Source of the DNA: Serratia inhibens
Lineage (GTDB): Bacteria; Pseudomonadota; Gammaproteobacteria; Enterobacterales; Enterobacteriaceae
Assembly: GCF_003591175.1 (NCBI RefSeq)
Contig: NZ_QYYG01000002.1
Location: 682,001 to 746,000 of the forward strand
Direction: 5' to 3'
Length of the DNA: 64,000 nt
Position numbers and translations under genes: made by a program. The notes beneath the pieces are model-generated. The model was not told where the DNA came from, made no database searches, and saw only the letters and a program-made list of their open reading frames with translations. Numbering within the stretch: the first letter of the stretch is position 1; each line of letters opens with the position of its first letter. Of this stretch, positions 47,374 to 57,052 are shown in pieces.

Positions 47374-47438
47374 ATCTGTTATTGCGTCATCTGGCTGCCG
47401 GCCCCCCGCTGACAACCGGAAGGCGCGGGGTAAATCTA

Positions 47439-48854
47439 TCAGGCCTGAGCTTCACGCCCGGCGATGTAGGCCAGCGCCAGGTCGATACGCTGCAAAGAAC
47501 GCGCCTGGCCGATAGCATGCACGGTCACATCCATACCCGGTGACTGACCGGCGCCGGTTACCGCTACGCGCAGCGGCATGCCAACCTTGCCCATGCCCAC
47601 ACCCAGCTCATCAGCGGTGCCCTGAATGGCGTCATGCACATTTTCCGGCGTCCAGACACTGATAGCGGCCAGTTTGGCGCGTACCGCTTCCAGCGGCTGG
47701 CGTGCCACCGGGCGCAGGTGCTTCTTGGCGGCGTCGGCGTCGAATTCACTGAAGTCTTCATAGAAGTAACGGCAGGACTCGGCCATTTCCTTCAGCGTCT
47801 TGCAGCGCTCGCCCAGCAGTTTGACGATATCTTTCAGCTCAGGGCCGTTGCGAGTTTCAATACCAAGCTGCTCAACGTGCCACGCCAGATACACCGCCAC
47901 TTCTTCCGCCGGCATATGGTTAATGTAATGGTGGTTCAGCCACTGCAACTTCTCGGTATTGAAGGCGCTGGCGGATTTGTTGATCGCTTCCAGGGTGAAG
48001 AACTCTTTCATCTCATCAATAGAGAAGATTTCCTGGTCGCCGTGGGACCACCCCAGACGCACCAAATAGTTCAGCAGCGCCTGCGGCAGGTAGCCGTCAT
48101 CGCGGTACTGCATCACGCCCACTGCGCCGTGGCGTTTTGACAGTTTTTTGCCGTCGTCGCCCAGGATCATGGAAACGTGCGCATATTCCGGCACCGGTGC
48201 ACCCAGCGCTTTCAGAATGTTGATCTGGCGCGGGGTGTTGTTGATGTGGTCTTCGCCGCGGATCACGTGGCTGATTTCCATATCCCAGTCGTCCACCACG
48301 ACGCAGAAATTGTAGGTTGGCGAACCGTCGGTACGGCGAATGATCAGATCGTCCAGCTCCTGGTTGCTGAATTCGATCGGGCCACGGATCTTGTCATCGA
48401 AGATAACCGAGCCTTCCTGCGGGTTACGGAAACGCACCACGCACGGCTCGTCGTCGGTGTGGCTGTCCTGGCTATCGCGGCAGTGGCCGTCATAACGCGG
48501 TTTTTCACCGTTTTCCATCTGCTTTTCACGCAGCGCTTCCAGACGCTCCTTCGAGCAATAGCATTTATAGGCGGTATCTTGTACCAGCATGTCGTCAATC
48601 ACCGCGTTATAACGGTCAAAACGCTTGGTCTGGAAGTACGGACCTTCGTTCCAATCCAGGTTTAACCAGTTCATGCCATCCATAATTGCGTCGATAGCGT
48701 CCTGCGAGGAACGTTCCAGATCGGTATCTTCGATACGCAGAACGAACTCACCGCCCGAATGGCGGCTGAACAACCAGGAGTAAAGCGCAGTACGGGCGCC
48801 ACCGACGTGAAGATAGCCGGTTGGGCTCGGTGCAAAACGGGTTTTGATTTTCAT
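47439..48854 (-). CDS. gltX: Glutamyl-tRNA synthetase
   Basis: This 471-residue class I synthetase charges tRNA-Glu. The HIGH-type motif is [18 protein letters not shown] and the KMSKS-type motif is KKLSKRHGA. The zinc-binding region [15 protein letters not shown] with a later HCRD is intact. Start at 48854 ([13 protein letters not shown]) gives exactly the E. coli length. It lies between the alaXW and valUXY-lysV tRNA operons as in E. coli. Confidence 0.97.
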   Translation of the reverse strand: MKIKTRFAPSPTGYLHVGGARTALYSWLFSRHSGGEFVLRIEDTDLERSSQDAIDAIMDGMNWLNLDWNEGPYFQTKRFDRYNAVIDDMLVQDTAYKCYCSKERLEALREKQMENGEKPRYDGHCRDSQDSHTDDEPCVVRFRNPQEGSVIFDDKIRGPIEFSNQELDDLIIRRTDGSPTYNFCVVVDDWDMEISHVIRGEDHINNTPRQINILKALGAPVPEYAHVSMILGDDGKKLSKRHGAVGVMQYRDDGYLPQALLNYLVRLGWSHGDQEIFSIDEMKEFFTLEAINKSASAFNTEKLQWLNHHYINHMPAEEVAVYLAWHVEQLGIETRNGPELKDIVKLLGERCKTLKEMAESCRYFYEDFSEFDADAAKKHLRPVARQPLEAVRAKLAAISVWTPENVHDAIQGTADELGVGMGKVGMPLRVAVTGAGQSPGMDVTVHAIGQARSLQRIDLALAYIAGREAQA

Positions 48855-49101
48855 TGGTTTCACTGCCTTATTACGCAACGCGGGTCGGCGGTTGCCGACG
48901 ATTGCTCGGAATTGAAAAAAGTGGGCAACATTGTACCACCCCCCGCTAATTCCTCAACGCCGACACGATATTGCCGCACCTGTTTTCGTTATCGCTGCGG
49001 CGCATTTCGCATAACAATGTGCAAAGAATCATCATTGGCGGCGATAAATATCGCATCCTGTTTAAATTTGCGGCGAACGATTGAAATCATTTTAAAAACC
49101 G

Positions 49102-49129
49102 TTGACTCACTTTCAACTATCCCTATAAT
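49102..49129 (+). promoter_or_regulatory. Promoter of the valUXY-lysV tRNA operon
   Basis: TTGACT, 16-base spacer, TATAAT, then the GC-rich GCGACTCC discriminator; the first tRNA begins 18 bases after the -10. Confidence 0.9.
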
Positions 49130-49146
49130 GCGACTCCAACAAGACG

Positions 49147-49222
49147 GGGCGATTAGCTCAGTTGGTAGAGCATCTCCTTTACACGGAGGGGGTCGGCGGT
49201 TCGAGCCCGTCATCGCCCACCA
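49147..49222 (+). tRNA. valU: tRNA-Val (anticodon TAC)
   Basis: 76 nt with CCA; acceptor GGGCGAT/ATCGCCC; anticodon TAC within CTTTACACG. First gene of the operon. Confidence 0.95.
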
Positions 49223-49262
49223 TCTTGTTGAGCAGTAAGGCAGTAAGAAATGAGAAGAATGA

Positions 49263-49338
49263 GGGTGATTAGCTCAGTTGGTAGAGCATCTCCTTTACAC
49301 GGAGGGGGTCGGCGGTTCGAGCCCGTCATCACCCACCA
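49263..49338 (+). tRNA. valX: tRNA-Val (anticodon TAC)
   Basis: 76 nt with CCA; acceptor GGGTGAT/ATCACCC, differing from the first copy by one compensated base pair (T-A instead of C-G). Anticodon TAC. Confidence 0.95.
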
Positions 49339-49377
49339 CTCATTCTCTTGTTTGGCAGTACCCGGAAGTTCTGAAGT

Positions 49378-49453
49378 GGGTGATTAGCTCAGTTGGTAGA
49401 GCATCTCCTTTACACGGAGGGGGTCGGCGGTTCGAGCCCGTCATCACCCACCA
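49378..49453 (+). tRNA. valY: tRNA-Val (anticodon TAC)
   Basis: 76 nt, identical to the second copy (GGGTGAT/ATCACCC acceptor). It ends 7 bases before tRNA-Lys. Confidence 0.95.
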
Positions 49454-49460
49454 CTTCTGC

Positions 49461-49536
49461 GGGTCGTTAGCTCAGTTGGTAGAGCAGTTGACTTTTAATC
49501 AATTGGTCGCAGGTTCGAATCCCGCACGACCCACCA
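49461..49536 (+). tRNA. lysV: tRNA-Lys (anticodon TTT)
   Basis: 76 nt with CCA; acceptor GGGTCGT/ACGACCC, anticodon TTT in ACTTTTAAT, T arm CAGGTTCGAATCCC. The last 19 nt of this tRNA and the terminator behind it are repeated at 49791-49849. Confidence 0.95.
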
Positions 49537-49576
49537 ATACAGAAAAAAGCGCCTTTTGGCGCTTTTTTCGCATCTG
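49518..49576 (+). repeat. 59-bp direct repeat, copy 1: tRNA-Lys tail plus terminator
   Basis: Begins AATCCCGCACGACCCACCA (last 19 nt of tRNA-Lys), runs through the terminator AAAAAAGCGCC-TTTT-GGCGCTTTTTT (49543-49568), and ends at CATCTG. It is identical to 49791-49849. Confidence 0.92.
49543..49568 (+). terminator. Terminator of the valUXY-lysV operon
   Basis: AAAAAAGCGCC-TTTT-GGCGCTTTTTT, perfect stem 7 bases after the tRNA-Lys CCA. A second identical terminator lies at 49816-49841. Confidence 0.92.
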
Positions 49577-49652
49577 CGTCACCCTACTCATCGCAAACAT
49601 CTCAATGACATGGTGCACGGCATCGTGCTGGATGAGACAAAAGCGTTTACGC

Positions 49653-49683
49653 TTTTGAACAACGCTTGCGTTGGCCCGTAGGG
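49653..49683 (+). repeat. 31-bp hairpin repeat, copy 1
   Basis: Starts TTTTGAACAACGC and ends GCCCGTAGGG; identical to 49741-49771. It contains the inverted repeat CAACGC-TT-GCGTTG. Upstream it overlaps a second hairpin, CAAAAGCG-TTTA-CGCTTTTG (about 49639-49657). Confidence 0.85.
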
Positions 49684-49740
49684 CGAGCTTCTGAAAGAAA
49701 CGAGTAACCTGTGCAGGTTCGACAAAATTGGCCCTGACAA

Positions 49741-49771
49741 TTTTGAACAACGCTTGCGTTGGCCCGTAGGG
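49741..49771 (+). repeat. 31-bp hairpin repeat, copy 2
   Basis: Identical to 49653-49683. Its own upstream hairpin is CAAAATTG-N7-CAATTTTG, different in sequence from that of copy 1 but placed the same way. It lies inside a tRNA-Lys-like tail (GCAGGTTCGA at 49713-49722, then AATCCCGCACGACC from 49791). Confidence 0.85.
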
Positions 49772-49790
49772 TGAGGCCAAAGGCCGAATT

Positions 49791-49849
49791 AATCCCGCAC
49801 GACCCACCAATACAGAAAAAAGCGCCTTTTGGCGCTTTTTTCGCATCTG
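49791..49849 (+). repeat. 59-bp direct repeat, copy 2: tRNA-Lys tail plus terminator
   Basis: Exact copy of 49518-49576. It contains the tRNA-Lys 3' 19 nt and a duplicate terminator, but no full tRNA upstream. Confidence 0.92.
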
Positions 49850-49901
49850 TCGCCCGGACATCACCACAACCTCTATTACCTGGTCCCTCTTTTGCCGCCC
49901 A

Positions 49902-49926
49902 TAAAAAAGGCGCTGCAAGCAGCGCT
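49902..49926 (-). terminator. Terminator of the entCEBA operon
   Basis: On the minus strand GCGCTGC-TT-GCAGCGC followed by CTTTTTTAT; lies about 90 bases past the entA stop. Confidence 0.88.
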
Positions 49927-49953
49927 CTATCGTCATAAATAACAGGTAACCCT

Positions 49954-50012
49954 ATACCCTAAATAATTCGAGTTGCAGTCAACACACCAGCAGCTTGAAG
50001 TATGACGGGTAT
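49954..50012. repeat. Short ERIC-type element abutting entA
   Basis: Starts ATACCC and ends TTGAAGTATGACGGGTAT, the two ERIC termini, with only TCAACACACCAGC-type sequence between. The 59-bp length against about 126 bp for full ERIC indicates an internal deletion. It ends one base before the entA stop codon. Confidence 0.75.
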
Positions 50013-50013
50013 A

Positions 50014-50772
50014 TCAGGCAGCCAGCGTCGCCCCGCCGTCAATCACGATATCCTGCAGGGTGATATGGCTGGCGCGATCGGAAGCCAGAAACAAAATGGC
50101 ATCGGCAATTTCCTGCGGCTGGGCGATCTTGCCCAATGGAATACCCAGCTTGAACTGCTCCGGGAAACCGTTGATGGTGTTCTGTTCACCGCTTTCGTCC
50201 TGCCACATGCCGCGCTGCATCGGCGTGTTGGTCGAGCCGGGCGAAACCAGATTGCAACGCACGCCATAAGGCGCCATTTCCAACCCTACGGTTTGGCATA
50301 GGCTGCGCAACGCCGCTTTGGAGGCGCAATAGGCCGCCATGCCGACGCGCGGCACATGGGCCGCATTCGAGGCCACGCTGACAATCGCGCCACGTCGTTG
50401 GCGACGGAACACCGGCAACGTATGGCGGAACATATTGAACGCCCCGCCGGCATTGACCGCCATACAGGCCAGCCAGTCTGCGGTGCTGGTCTCATCTGCC
50501 AACCCCATCCGCAAAATGCCCGCACCGTTCACCAGTACGTCCAGTTCTGGTTGCACAGTCAGCAAACGCCCGCACAGGCTGTCTACCGCATCGCTATCGG
50601 CGACATCCAGCACTTCGGTGCGGAACGGGTATTCCGGTTCGTCGAAACGCAGATCGAAGCCAATCACCTCGGCGCCGGCTCTTACAAACGCCAATGCGGT
50701 CTCCAGGCCAATGCCGGCACCCGCGCCGGTAACCCAGAGCCGCTTACCGGCAAAATCACCCTCTTTGCCCAT
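50014..50772 (-). CDS. entA: 2,3-dihydro-2,3-dihydroxybenzoate dehydrogenase EntA
   Basis: This 252-residue short-chain dehydrogenase oxidises 2,3-dihydro-DHB to 2,3-dihydroxybenzoate with NAD+. The nucleotide loop [15 protein letters not shown] and the active-site YCASKAAL (Tyr/Lys) are present, and the C-terminus [18 protein letters not shown] matches EntA. The ATG at 50772 overlaps the entB stop by one base (TGATG). It is the last gene of the operon; entH, which follows entA in E. coli, is absent. Confidence 0.95.
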   Translation of the reverse strand: MGKEGDFAGKRLWVTGAGAGIGLETALAFVRAGAEVIGFDLRFDEPEYPFRTEVLDVADSDAVDSLCGRLLTVQPELDVLVNGAGILRMGLADETSTADWLACMAVNAGGAFNMFRHTLPVFRRQRRGAIVSVASNAAHVPRVGMAAYCASKAALRSLCQTVGLEMAPYGVRCNLVSPGSTNTPMQRGMWQDESGEQNTINGFPEQFKLGIPLGKIAQPQEIADAILFLASDRASHITLQDIVIDGGATLAA

Positions 50773-51626
50773 CAGGATTTCTCCTGCGACAACATCGCCC
50801 ACCAACTGTCGATGGTCGGGTTCTTGGCCAGCGCGATAAAATCAATATCGCTGCGGATTTTACGCCAGCGCGCAGCCAGCTCCATAATACGCACCGAATC
50901 CAGACCGTAGTCGATCAGGTTCTCATCGTCGCCCATGTCTTCGCTGTCCTCATCGAGGAACGGCATGATTTGCCGGCGCAGCGCAGCTTTGCTGGCGATG
51001 CCCGGCAGCAATTCGGCAGTCGTCACCACGCGGCCACAGCGGCCGGCGGTGTAACGCAGCGCCATCAGGTGTTCGTCGCGGGAGAAATCCGCCAGGCCGT
51101 CAGCCACCATAAACGGCTGGATATTGCGCATAAAGGCATCGATAGCGGTAGTCATGCAGCCGATATGGGCATACACGCCGCAAATGATCAGCTGATCGCG
51201 CCCCGACTCCTGCAAAATTTCCTGTAGCGGCGAACGGTGGAAAGCGCTGTAACGCCACTTCACCAGAACCCTATCGTCGTCTTCCGGCGCCAGTGCTTGC
51301 ACCACCGCCTGCTGTTCGGGGTGCTTATTCAACCCTGGCCCCCACATATCGTTCAGCAACGCGCGGTCTTCGTCGCTTTGCTGATTAGGCTGCGCGGTGT
51401 AAAACACCGGGATGCCCTGTGATTTGCAATAGCGGCGCAGATTGGCAATGTTCTCGACCACCTGCTTAATCAGCGGACTGTCTTCACCCCAGAAATTCAG
51501 GAAATACTGCTGCATATCGTGGATCAGTAACGCAGCCCGCTGCGGCTCTAGCGTCCAGCTCACTTTGTTGGTCGGCAGTTCAGCCTGCGTCGGCAGCGCG
51601 TAATCATTAAGTTTAGGAATGGCCAT
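50772..51626 (-). CDS. entB: Isochorismatase / aryl carrier protein EntB
   Basis: This 284-residue, two-domain protein has an isochorismatase domain (residues 1-210; LLIHDMQQYFLNFW and GVYAHIGCMTTAIDAF) that makes 2,3-dihydro-DHB and pyruvate. Its C-terminal aryl carrier domain (about 215-284) has the phosphopantetheine serine in DYGLDSVRIMEL. EntE loads DHB on this carrier for EntF. It lies three bases after entE. Confidence 0.96.
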   Translation of the reverse strand: MAIPKLNDYALPTQAELPTNKVSWTLEPQRAALLIHDMQQYFLNFWGEDSPLIKQVVENIANLRRYCKSQGIPVFYTAQPNQQSDEDRALLNDMWGPGLNKHPEQQAVVQALAPEDDDRVLVKWRYSAFHRSPLQEILQESGRDQLIICGVYAHIGCMTTAIDAFMRNIQPFMVADGLADFSRDEHLMALRYTAGRCGRVVTTAELLPGIASKAALRRQIMPFLDEDSEDMGDDENLIDYGLDSVRIMELAARWRKIRSDIDFIALAKNPTIDSWWAMLSQEKS

Positions 51627-51629
51627 GAC

Positions 51630-53258
51630 TTATTCTCCCTGGGCCTGAGTCAGTGGTTGTGCCTCCAGGCGTTGGCGCAACCGTTTTTTATCCACTTTGC
51701 CTACCGGGGTGAGCGGCAGCGTATCGACCTGTATAAAACGATCGGGTAATTTAAATTCGGCCACGCCCTCCACACGCAAATGGCGGCGCAGTACCACCGG
51801 CTTCAGCGCGCTGGTGGCGATAATAAAGGCGCAGCTCTTCTCGCCCATCAGCTCATCCGGCATTGAAACCAGCGCCGCATTGATCACCTCCGGGTGGCGC
51901 AACAGCAGGTTTTCGATCTCCTCGGCGGCGATCTTCTCCCCACCGCGGTTGATCTGATCTTTCTGACGCCCTTCCACCTTCACATAGCCGTCTTCAGTCA
52001 GGCTGATCAGGTCCCCGGAACAGTAAAAACCGTCTTTATCAAAGGCGGCTGCGTTATGTTCCGGGCTTTGGTAATAACCGCGGAAGGTGTAAGGGCCACG
52101 GGTCATCAGGCGCCCGGTTTGCCCCACCGGCAGCGGATTGCCGTCGTCATCGGCCACCCACAGTTCGTCGTCCGGCGACATCGGGCAGCCCTGAGTGGTC
52201 AGAATATGCCGGTCGTCATCGTCCAGCCGGGTGTAATTCACCAGGCCTTCCGCCATGCCGAAGACCTGTTGCAACTGGCAGCCGATTTCCGCCGGGATGC
52301 GCGCGGCCAGGGTTTCGCTCAGCTTGGCGCCCCCCACCTGCAACAGTTTAAGGCTGGCCAATGGCTGACCGCCGCCCCACTCTTCGATTGCCTTCAGCCA
52401 CAGCGTCACCGCCGGCGGCACCAACGCCGTCACGTTAATCTGATGCTGCTCGATCAAACCGAAGCATTGCCCGGCATCCGGATCGCTGGCGAACACCACC
52501 AGCCCGGCGCCGTAAAACACGCCGAGCACGCCCGGAGAACTCATTGGGTAGTTATGTGCCACCGGCAGCGCGCACAGGTAGCGGGTATGCACGTCGAAAT
52601 GGCAAATTTCCACGCTGCGACGAATGCTGTAGTAGTAATCATTGTGGGTACGCGGGATCAGCTTTGGCGTGCCGGTGCTGCCACCGGAAAGCTGGAAGAA
52701 CGCCACCTGGTCAGCCTGCGTCGGTGCGGCGACAAAATCACCGGCTTCCTCTTCCAGCCAGGCCGCCAACGACTGCTCGCCTTCCGCCTGGCTGCGCAAC
52801 CCCACCACACGCAATGAAGGATTTTCGGCGCGAAACGCCGTGAGGAATTCGTCGTTGCCGAACAGACCATGCCGGCGATCGGCAATCAGCAGCGCAGGCT
52901 TGATTTGTGCGGCATAAGCCTTGAGTTCGTTGCGTTGATGGCTGAACAGCGCATTCACCGGCACCACGCCAATTTTCAGCAGCGCAAAGAAGGTCACATA
53001 GAACTCGACCACGTTACCCAACTGCACCAGAGCGGTATCGCCGCGTTGCATGCCCCGGCGTTGCAGCGCGGCGGCCAGCCGGTCAGAAAGTTGATTAAGC
53101 CGGCGATAACTCAGGCTGCATTGCGGGTCGATTAGCGCCACGGCGTCATTTTTGGCCTGGCGGGTGAGAATGTCGGTCAATGGCCGTTCGGTCCAATAAC
53201 CGCGTTCGCGATAACGACGGGCCAACGCCTCGGGCCAGGGAGTAAAATCAATGCTCAT
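51630..53258 (-). CDS. entE: 2,3-dihydroxybenzoate-AMP ligase EntE
   Basis: This 542-residue adenylation enzyme activates 2,3-dihydroxybenzoate and transfers it to EntB. The P-loop [20 protein letters not shown], the [15 protein letters not shown] motif and the C-terminal lysine region [13 protein letters not shown] are visible. The start at 53258 ([16 protein letters not shown]) lies 8 bases after the entC stop; the frame is open further into entC but not conserved. Confidence 0.96.
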   Translation of the reverse strand: MSIDFTPWPEALARRYRERGYWTERPLTDILTRQAKNDAVALIDPQCSLSYRRLNQLSDRLAAALQRRGMQRGDTALVQLGNVVEFYVTFFALLKIGVVPVNALFSHQRNELKAYAAQIKPALLIADRRHGLFGNDEFLTAFRAENPSLRVVGLRSQAEGEQSLAAWLEEEAGDFVAAPTQADQVAFFQLSGGSTGTPKLIPRTHNDYYYSIRRSVEICHFDVHTRYLCALPVAHNYPMSSPGVLGVFYGAGLVVFASDPDAGQCFGLIEQHQINVTALVPPAVTLWLKAIEEWGGGQPLASLKLLQVGGAKLSETLAARIPAEIGCQLQQVFGMAEGLVNYTRLDDDDRHILTTQGCPMSPDDELWVADDDGNPLPVGQTGRLMTRGPYTFRGYYQSPEHNAAAFDKDGFYCSGDLISLTEDGYVKVEGRQKDQINRGGEKIAAEEIENLLLRHPEVINAALVSMPDELMGEKSCAFIIATSALKPVVLRRHLRVEGVAEFKLPDRFIQVDTLPLTPVGKVDKKRLRQRLEAQPLTQAQGE

Positions 53259-53266
53259 GGGTATGC

Positions 53267-54475
53267 CTATCCTTGGTTCAGGCCAAACGCCCGCGAAATG
53301 GTACTGAGTTTGGTGCCGGTTTCGCGCCATTCGGATTCCGGCGAAGAGTCTTGCACGATGCCGGCACCGGCAAACAGCCGCACCTGGTTGCCCTGTACGG
53401 TGCCGCAACGAATGGTCACGACCCACTCGCCGTTGCCTTCGGCATCACACCAGCCGACAATGCCGCCGAACAGGCCGCGATCAAAGGGCTCAAGCTGTTT
53501 GATCACCTGATGCGCAAGCCGGGTTGGCGTACCGCACAATGCCGGCGTCGGGTGCAACAGGCAGGCCAGCGAAAGCGCATTTTCCGCCCGGCTGGCGGCT
53601 TCGCCATCAATAGGCGTAGACAGGTGCCACAGCGTGGTGGTGCTCAGTAATTCAGGGGATGACGGGATGTTCAGGTGGCGGCAGCGGTCGGCCAATACCT
53701 GGCGCATCCCTTCGGTGACGAATTGGTGCTCATAAAGGTCTTTGTCCGACACCAATAACCGTTGGCTGATTTCACGGTCCCGCTGCGGATCGGCATCACG
53801 GCGGGCAGAGCCTGCCAGCGGGTTGGAGTAGAACTGCGCGCCGGATTTGCGCAGCAGCAATTCCGGGCTGGCGCCCACCAGCGCCCCCTGCTCCAGCGGT
53901 ACGTGGAAGTGGAAACCGTTAGGGTTCTGGGCGATGATGCGCGCCATCAGCGCCTGGCGATCAACAGGTTCGCGAGTTTCAATCTCCAGTAGGCGCGACA
54001 GCACCACTTTATCCAACCGGTCGCCACGGGTAGCCTGCACCGCATCGGCAACCATCTGCATGAAGGGCTGCTGGGCAGGCACTTCGGTTTGCCGGGTAAT
54101 TTCCGGCAAGGCATCCTGCGGCGGCGTTACGTCGGCCAAAAAGGCATCGCGCTCAAACCACTGAGTTTGCTGGGGAATAAACAACGCTGAAGGTTGATGA
54201 GTATCAAAAGGAATGGCGCCACAGAGTACCGGGCTTTTCACGCCTGCCAGTTTCGCTTCGGCGAAAGCGTGCCGAACCTCTCGCTGAAACTCCCCATTCA
54301 CCTGGTCCCCGCCTGCTGCGGGCAGCGTGATTTTGGCGAAGCAGCCCTGGGTACTCAGGCTACGGAAAGGAGAGGTAAAGAAGAAGCCTGAGGTGGGCGA
54401 AACGCCTGCAGTATTCAGTCCGCTCTCCTTGCTTTGCGATTTCTTTTGGCCGGTACCCTTTACAGTCACGCTCAT
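53267..54475 (-). CDS. entC: Isochorismate synthase EntC
   Basis: This 402-residue chorismate-utilising enzyme converts chorismate to isochorismate, the first committed step of DHB synthesis. The conserved [33 protein letters not shown] and [22 protein letters not shown] segments carry the Mg and active-site residues. It is the first gene of entCEBA. A Fur-like palindrome lies 41-53 bases upstream. The N-terminus has a basic, Ser/Lys-rich stretch ([13 protein letters not shown]). Confidence 0.95.
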   Translation of the reverse strand: MSVTVKGTGQKKSQSKESGLNTAGVSPTSGFFFTSPFRSLSTQGCFAKITLPAAGGDQVNGEFQREVRHAFAEAKLAGVKSPVLCGAIPFDTHQPSALFIPQQTQWFERDAFLADVTPPQDALPEITRQTEVPAQQPFMQMVADAVQATRGDRLDKVVLSRLLEIETREPVDRQALMARIIAQNPNGFHFHVPLEQGALVGASPELLLRKSGAQFYSNPLAGSARRDADPQRDREISQRLLVSDKDLYEHQFVTEGMRQVLADRCRHLNIPSSPELLSTTTLWHLSTPIDGEAASRAENALSLACLLHPTPALCGTPTRLAHQVIKQLEPFDRGLFGGIVGWCDAEGNGEWVVTIRCGTVQGNQVRLFAGAGIVQDSSPESEWRETGTKLSTISRAFGLNQG

Positions 54476-54515
54476 CGGTACTCCATTTATCTTCGTGAAT
54501 GATAATAAACATAAT

Positions 54516-54528
54516 AATGATTATCATT
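54516..54528. promoter_or_regulatory. Fur-like box upstream of entC
   Basis: AATGAT-T-ATCATT is a perfect palindrome within a longer A/T run that includes a second partial box (GAATGATAATAA, 54498-54509). It overlaps the expected entC promoter. Confidence 0.82.
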
Positions 54529-54632
54529 TATGTTTTACCGCGTTAAAGTACCCTTGGAAATTTGCCATGTCAATAATTGTAAACAGCTCTTCTCCTCATC
54601 ATCTTGGTAGAAAATCAGCAGCATAACTACAT

Positions 54633-54757
54633 ATACCCTATGGCTTTCAAGTTGCAGCTAGGCGGCCAGCTCGGGAGTCCCCAGGCGCTTACTTAAGTAA
54701 GTAACTGGGGGGAGCGAGTGCAGCCAACAACGCTGCAGCTTGAAAGACGACGGGTAT
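54633..54757. repeat. ERIC element between entC and fepB
   Basis: A 125-bp element with ERIC termini (ATACCC at the left; TTGAAAGACGACGGGTAT at the right) and the ERIC core CCCCAGGCGCTTACTTAAGT followed by AAGTAACTGGGG. The left and right ends are inverted repeats of each other (TTTCAAGTTGCAGC against GCTGCAGCTTGAAA). Confidence 0.92.
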
Positions 54758-54760
54758 AAA

Positions 54761-54778
54761 TGATAAGTATTACTATTT
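54761..54778. promoter_or_regulatory. Possible Fur-like box upstream of fepB
   Basis: TGATAAGTATTACTATTT shows a partial match to the Fur core, 20-38 bases before the fepB ATG and just to the right of the ERIC element. Confidence 0.4.
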
Positions 54779-54798
54779 AAAACCTAAGGACTCCCTTT

Positions 54799-55758
54799 AT
54801 GAAGACGAACCTGATCTTCGGCCTGGCGCTGTTCGCGCTAGCGGCCATCGGTGCCGCTCATGCTGCCGATGCCGGCTGGCCGCGTGACATCGAAACCTCA
54901 CACGGTGTGGTAACCCTTACTCAACCCCCTGCCCGCATCGTTTCTACCAGCGTTACCGTCACCGGCACCCTGCTGGCCATCGACGCACCGGTGGTAGCCA
55001 GTGGGGCAACCACGCCCGGCAGCCGTCTGGCGGACAAACAGGGGTTCTTCCGTCAATGGAGCGACATCGCCGCACAGCGCGGCGTTAAACGCCTGTACGT
55101 CGGCGAACCCAATGCGGAAGCCATCGCAGGTGTTGCCCCCGATCTGATTATCATGTCAGCCACCGGCGCCGATTCCGCCCTGCGCCTGTACGATCAGCTC
55201 TCTGCCATTGCCCCGGTGCTGGTGGTCAATTACGACGACAAAAGCTGGCAGGAACTGGCCGCAGAACTGGGCCAGGCCACCGGGCATGAAGCCCAGGCGC
55301 ATAAAATCATTGGCGATTTTGATGCGCGTGAAAAAGCGCTGAAACAGCGGATGACCCTGCCTGAACAGCCGGTCTCCGCGCTGGTGTTTGGTTCTGACGG
55401 CAAAAGCGCCAATCTGTGGACCGCCGAATCGTCCCAGGGGCAAATGCTTAAACAGCTCGGCTTCACCCTGGCGGTACCGCCCGCCACATTGCACAACAGC
55501 CGCAGTCAGGGAGTGCGCAAGGACATTATTCAGTTGAGCGGCGAGAACCTGGCAGAAGGCCTGAACGGCCAGACACTGATGCTGTTCGCCAACGGCGACG
55601 CCGACGCGCAACGCCTGCTGGCCAATCCTTTTCTCGCTCACCTGCCGGCAGTGCAGCATAAACGGGTTTACGCGCTGGGCAACGATACCTTCCGGCTGGA
55701 TTATTACAGCGCCGGCAACTTGCTGACGCTGTTGGAAAAACAGTTTATTTCTCGCTAG
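54799..55758 (+). CDS. fepB: Ferric-enterobactin periplasmic binding protein FepB
   Basis: This 319-residue periplasmic binding protein has a signal peptide (cleavage near AHA/ADAGWP). The mature protein has the two-lobed class III fold joined by a long helix; [22 protein letters not shown] is the usual start of lobe 1. It carries ferric enterobactin from the outer membrane receptor to FepDG. It converges on entS with a 14-base overlap of coding ends. The conserved opening SWPR-type sequence appears as [13 protein letters not shown]. Confidence 0.94.
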   Translation: MKTNLIFGLALFALAAIGAAHAADAGWPRDIETSHGVVTLTQPPARIVSTSVTVTGTLLAIDAPVVASGATTPGSRLADKQGFFRQWSDIAAQRGVKRLYVGEPNAEAIAGVAPDLIIMSATGADSALRLYDQLSAIAPVLVVNYDDKSWQELAAELGQATGHEAQAHKIIGDFDAREKALKQRMTLPEQPVSALVFGSDGKSANLWTAESSQGQMLKQLGFTLAVPPATLHNSRSQGVRKDIIQLSGENLAEGLNGQTLMLFANGDADAQRLLANPFLAHLPAVQHKRVYALGNDTFRLDYYSAGNLLTLLEKQFISR

Positions 55759-57013
55759 CCTCACTGGCGGGCTGGAGATTTTCTTCCTGCCCGCCGCTGC
55801 CCACCTGGCGCAAACCGCGCATGGCGAAAGCCAGTACCACACCCAGCACCGCCACCCCAAAACCAAAACTGGTCGAGGTCATCGCCGGCAGCATAAATGC
55901 CCCCATCGCCCCCAGCAGTAACGCCCCCAACGCATCACCCACAACGTTTTGCGCCGTCCACAGGCCATTGATGCGCCCCAGGAATGCGTCCGGCGTCAGG
56001 TTCTGAATCAACCCGTATTGCAGCAACGAGTTCAGCGCACTCAGGTAGCCAAAAATCACCAGGAAAAACAGCGCCAAACCGTACCACGGCATCAGACCGA
56101 ACAGACCGATGGCAACGAACGCACCTATCGCCGTCGTCAGCATCATCCAGCCCGGCCGCGCTACGTGAGCGACCCGGCCGCTGGTGAACGCGCCAATCGC
56201 CGCGCCGAGCGGAACTGCGGAATACATAAAGCCCAATTGCGCAGCGCTGACGTGCCACATGCCGGACATCGCCGGATATAACACCCGCACCGCGCTGGCC
56301 ATGGTCAGCAGCGCACCGATCAGCGCCACCATGCCGATCACCCGGTTACGGAACAGGAAGCCGAAACCACCGGCCAACGCGCGCAGCGGGTGTTCACGCG
56401 GCTGTGGCGGTGGCGGCAACTGCGGCAGGCGCAGCAAGGGGATCAACGTCAGCAAAGTGCCCAACGCTGCCAGGCCGTAGTTCCACATCACACCGGAGTG
56501 AGCGATCACCAGGCCCCCTATCGCCGGCGACAGGATCGAGCCAAAACGCACCGTCAGCATACTGATGGCCCCGGCCTGAACGATGTTTTCACGCCCCACC
56601 AACGCCGGCGTGGCGGCCAGCAGCGCCGTCACCCCGACCGCACCGAAGAAACCGTCCCACACGGCCAGCAAATAAATCGCCGTTAACGAAGGAGCCGGCA
56701 AGGCGGCATTCAGGCACAGCCCGATAAAGCCAATGCCGCAGGTGGAGCGAGCAAACAGAATCAAACGGCGGCGCTCATAACGATCGGCCAATACGCCCCC
56801 CATCAGCAAACCGGCAAACATGCCGCTGCCCGCCAGCGTCACGGACAGCCCGACCAGCAAGGTCGAACCGGTCAATGCCTGGATCTGAACCGGGATCGCA
56901 ATGGCCATCAATCCCAGCGCCAGAATGGAAATAAAACGCGCGCAAAATACGGCACGAAACGCGCCATTGGTCTTAAGCAGGCCAAAATCAAGCAAAATAG
57001 AGGGCTTACTCAT
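55745..57013 (-). CDS. entS: Enterobactin exporter EntS
   Basis: This 422-residue major facilitator with 12 helices exports newly made enterobactin to the periplasm. The MFS loop [18 protein letters not shown] is present, and the N-terminus [23 protein letters not shown] matches EntS. Start at 57013 lies behind GAGAAAG. It is flanked by fepB and divergent fepD as in E. coli. An ERIC element lies 40 bases upstream of the start, between entS and the Fur box. Confidence 0.94.
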   Translation of the reverse strand: MSKPSILLDFGLLKTNGAFRAVFCARFISILALGLMAIAIPVQIQALTGSTLLVGLSVTLAGSGMFAGLLMGGVLADRYERRRLILFARSTCGIGFIGLCLNAALPAPSLTAIYLLAVWDGFFGAVGVTALLAATPALVGRENIVQAGAISMLTVRFGSILSPAIGGLVIAHSGVMWNYGLAALGTLLTLIPLLRLPQLPPPPQPREHPLRALAGGFGFLFRNRVIGMVALIGALLTMASAVRVLYPAMSGMWHVSAAQLGFMYSAVPLGAAIGAFTSGRVAHVARPGWMMLTTAIGAFVAIGLFGLMPWYGLALFFLVIFGYLSALNSLLQYGLIQNLTPDAFLGRINGLWTAQNVVGDALGALLLGAMGAFMLPAMTSTSFGFGVAVLGVVLAFAMRGLRQVGSGGQEENLQPASEASEK

Positions 57014-57052
57014 CAGCTTTCTCACCACAACTTAGGAAAAGGGGCAGCGTCT

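Noticed and set aside
49499-49936. Minus-strand frame of 145 codons with an internal repeat
   Set aside because: The repeated peptide arises only because the frame crosses the two copies of the tRNA-Lys tail and terminator; it is not a protein.
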